From: Amoebidium appalachense
Taxonomy: Eukaryota > Ichthyosporea
DNA length: 64,000 nt
Reading direction: 5' to 3'
Assembly: GCA_963693365.1 (NCBI GenBank)
Contig: CAVNZM010000007.1
Coordinates: forward strand, 9,362,001 to 9,426,000
Shown here: one piece after another, positions 59,081 through 64,000 of the stretch
Layout of the letters: each line of letters opens with the position of its first letter
How positions within the stretch are numbered: position 1 is the first letter of the stretch
Program-made: the position numbers and the translations under genes
Notes under the pieces: model-generated
Databases searched by the model: none
What the model saw: the letters and a program-made list of their open reading frames with translations, nothing else
Told to the model about the DNA's origin: nothing

Positions 59081-59953
59081 AAAAGGAGCTCCCTGCTGAG
59101 TCTCCCCATAATATGAGACAACTGTCAAAGTTTTGAGGCTGCTGATGTAATTTTATTGTTTCCACATTTAGGTGCGCTTAAACAGCACGACCCATTCATA
59201 CCCACAGCACAACTGTACTACGGCCCTTTCCTAACTTGTCGAACTTTGAAATTGCATACTGCACATCGATCTACAAGCTACCGTCGAAAAGCCAAGCGCT
59301 AAACTGCTAGATATAACTCTGTACAGGTTGAAGGAATGCATAATGTCATAACCGGTAATTATGCAACCCCTCATGTTTCTGTAGCCTATCAAAAAGCGAT
59401 CATGCACATGGACGTGCTACAGCTGATCATTTCTATATATATGTCATAAATAATGTGTCGTTTAAAACTTTCTAGGTGGCAGGAGCCCCAGTCTGAGGCA
59501 GTATTTAAAAAAGAACATGTGCCCGCATAATCATGCCGAACCCCCCCCCCCCCCCCCCCCCCCCAACACACACACACACATATCCCTCCCCCCCCCCTTC
59601 CCCCCCTTTCCCCCTTTCCCTCCTCCTCTCCTCCCCCCCCCCCCCCCCCCTTCCCCCCTATCCCCATCCCTCCCCCACCTCCCCCCGTTCCCCCAACCCC
59701 CTCAACCTTCCCCTCGCCTCCCTGGACCCACACACAAAAAAGGGAAGGGCAAAAAAAAAAAAAAAAAAAAAAAAAAACACAGAGGGGAAAATACAAGAAA
59801 CTTTATCAAATCACAACAACCAAGGTCCAGTCGAAAAAAAAAATTAACGTCTTGCTTCCCAATAATTCGTGACAATTTTCTGAATCTGTAGTCTCAAGAA
59901 TAAGAAACACAAGAATGCAAATTCCAACGGCCGGAGCAAGGTACTTGGGTTCT
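58467..59953. promoter_or_regulatory. Intergenic region: kinase 3' side and mannosidase promoter side
   Basis: Between two tandem minus-strand genes. Holds CRE-like TGACGTCA (58828-58835), CCAATCA at 58780 and 58858, a poly-C then A tract (59047-59085), and a C-rich block followed by a poly-A run (59540-59777). The CRE and both CCAAT sites lie 310-395 bp upstream of the mannosidase ATG. Confidence 0.45.
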
Positions 59954-63833
<3,880 letters not shown>

Positions 63834-63876
63834 CTGTTGGGGGATGTGCAGTGTTTAGTTTTGGTTTTGATTTTGG

Positions 63877-63879
<3 letters not shown>

Positions 63880-63912
<33 letters not shown>

Positions 63913-64000
63913 GTGTGTGCGTGTGTGTGTGCGTGTGTGTCTGTCTGTGTGTGTGTGTGTGCGTCTGTGTGTGTGTGTGTGTGTGTGCGCGCGCGCGCGC
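63880..64000. repeat. (GT)n microsatellite at window edge
   Basis: GT array with GCGT and GTCT interruptions, running off the end as GCGC. Likely intronic in the kinase gene. Confidence 0.93.

Overview
The window comes from an intron-rich nuclear genome of a eukaryote. Coding exons are short (about 50 to 230 nt), joined by mostly GT-AG introns, and embedded in low-complexity DNA: long (CA/TG)n and (CT)n arrays and dozens of poly-G or poly-C runs. The proteins I recognise (type II PI 4-kinase, mitochondrial PDK/BCKDK-family kinase, GH38 alpha-mannosidase, BTB-BACK-MATH protein) are general eukaryotic families. The organism cannot be named from this. An intron-rich protist, perhaps on the animal/fungal side of the tree, is my weak inference.

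Layout. 539-1176 (+): last two exons of an unrecognised gene. 2969-3840 (-): two-exon unrecognised candidate. 3841-9517: no gene found; holds five copies of a dispersed element, microsatellites and a hairpin-rich island (7130-7560). 9518-14754 (-): six-exon type II membrane glycosyltransferase, head to head across about 1 kb with 15731-21963 (+): eight-exon TPR-methyltransferase of bacterial type (COG4976-like). 23637-31841 (-): nine-exon phosphatidylinositol 4-kinase type 2, with a minisatellite and inverted repeats in its introns. 33520-34020 (+): single-exon unrecognised protein. 36750-43924 (+): eight-exon BTB-BACK-MATH protein. 46198-46890 (-): coiled-coil protein. 49090-50354 (+): candidate small tail-anchored membrane protein. 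50355-54694: mostly homopolymer-rich DNA. 54695-58466 (-): GH38 alpha-mannosidase-like protein with a reading-frame break. 59954-63833 (-): C-terminal part of a PDK/BCKDK-family kinase that runs off the right edge.

The genes do not form a pathway. They share arrangement: two head-to-head pairs with CCAAT motifs between them, and CRE-like TGACGTCA sites near several gene starts.

The most interesting non-gene signal is a dispersed element of about 390 bp with at least ten copies or fragments. All are on the same strand as their host gene, all are anchored at the same 3' end next to poly-C, and several are 5'-truncated. Its core forms nested stems whose two arms change together between copies, which points to a structured RNA retroposon.
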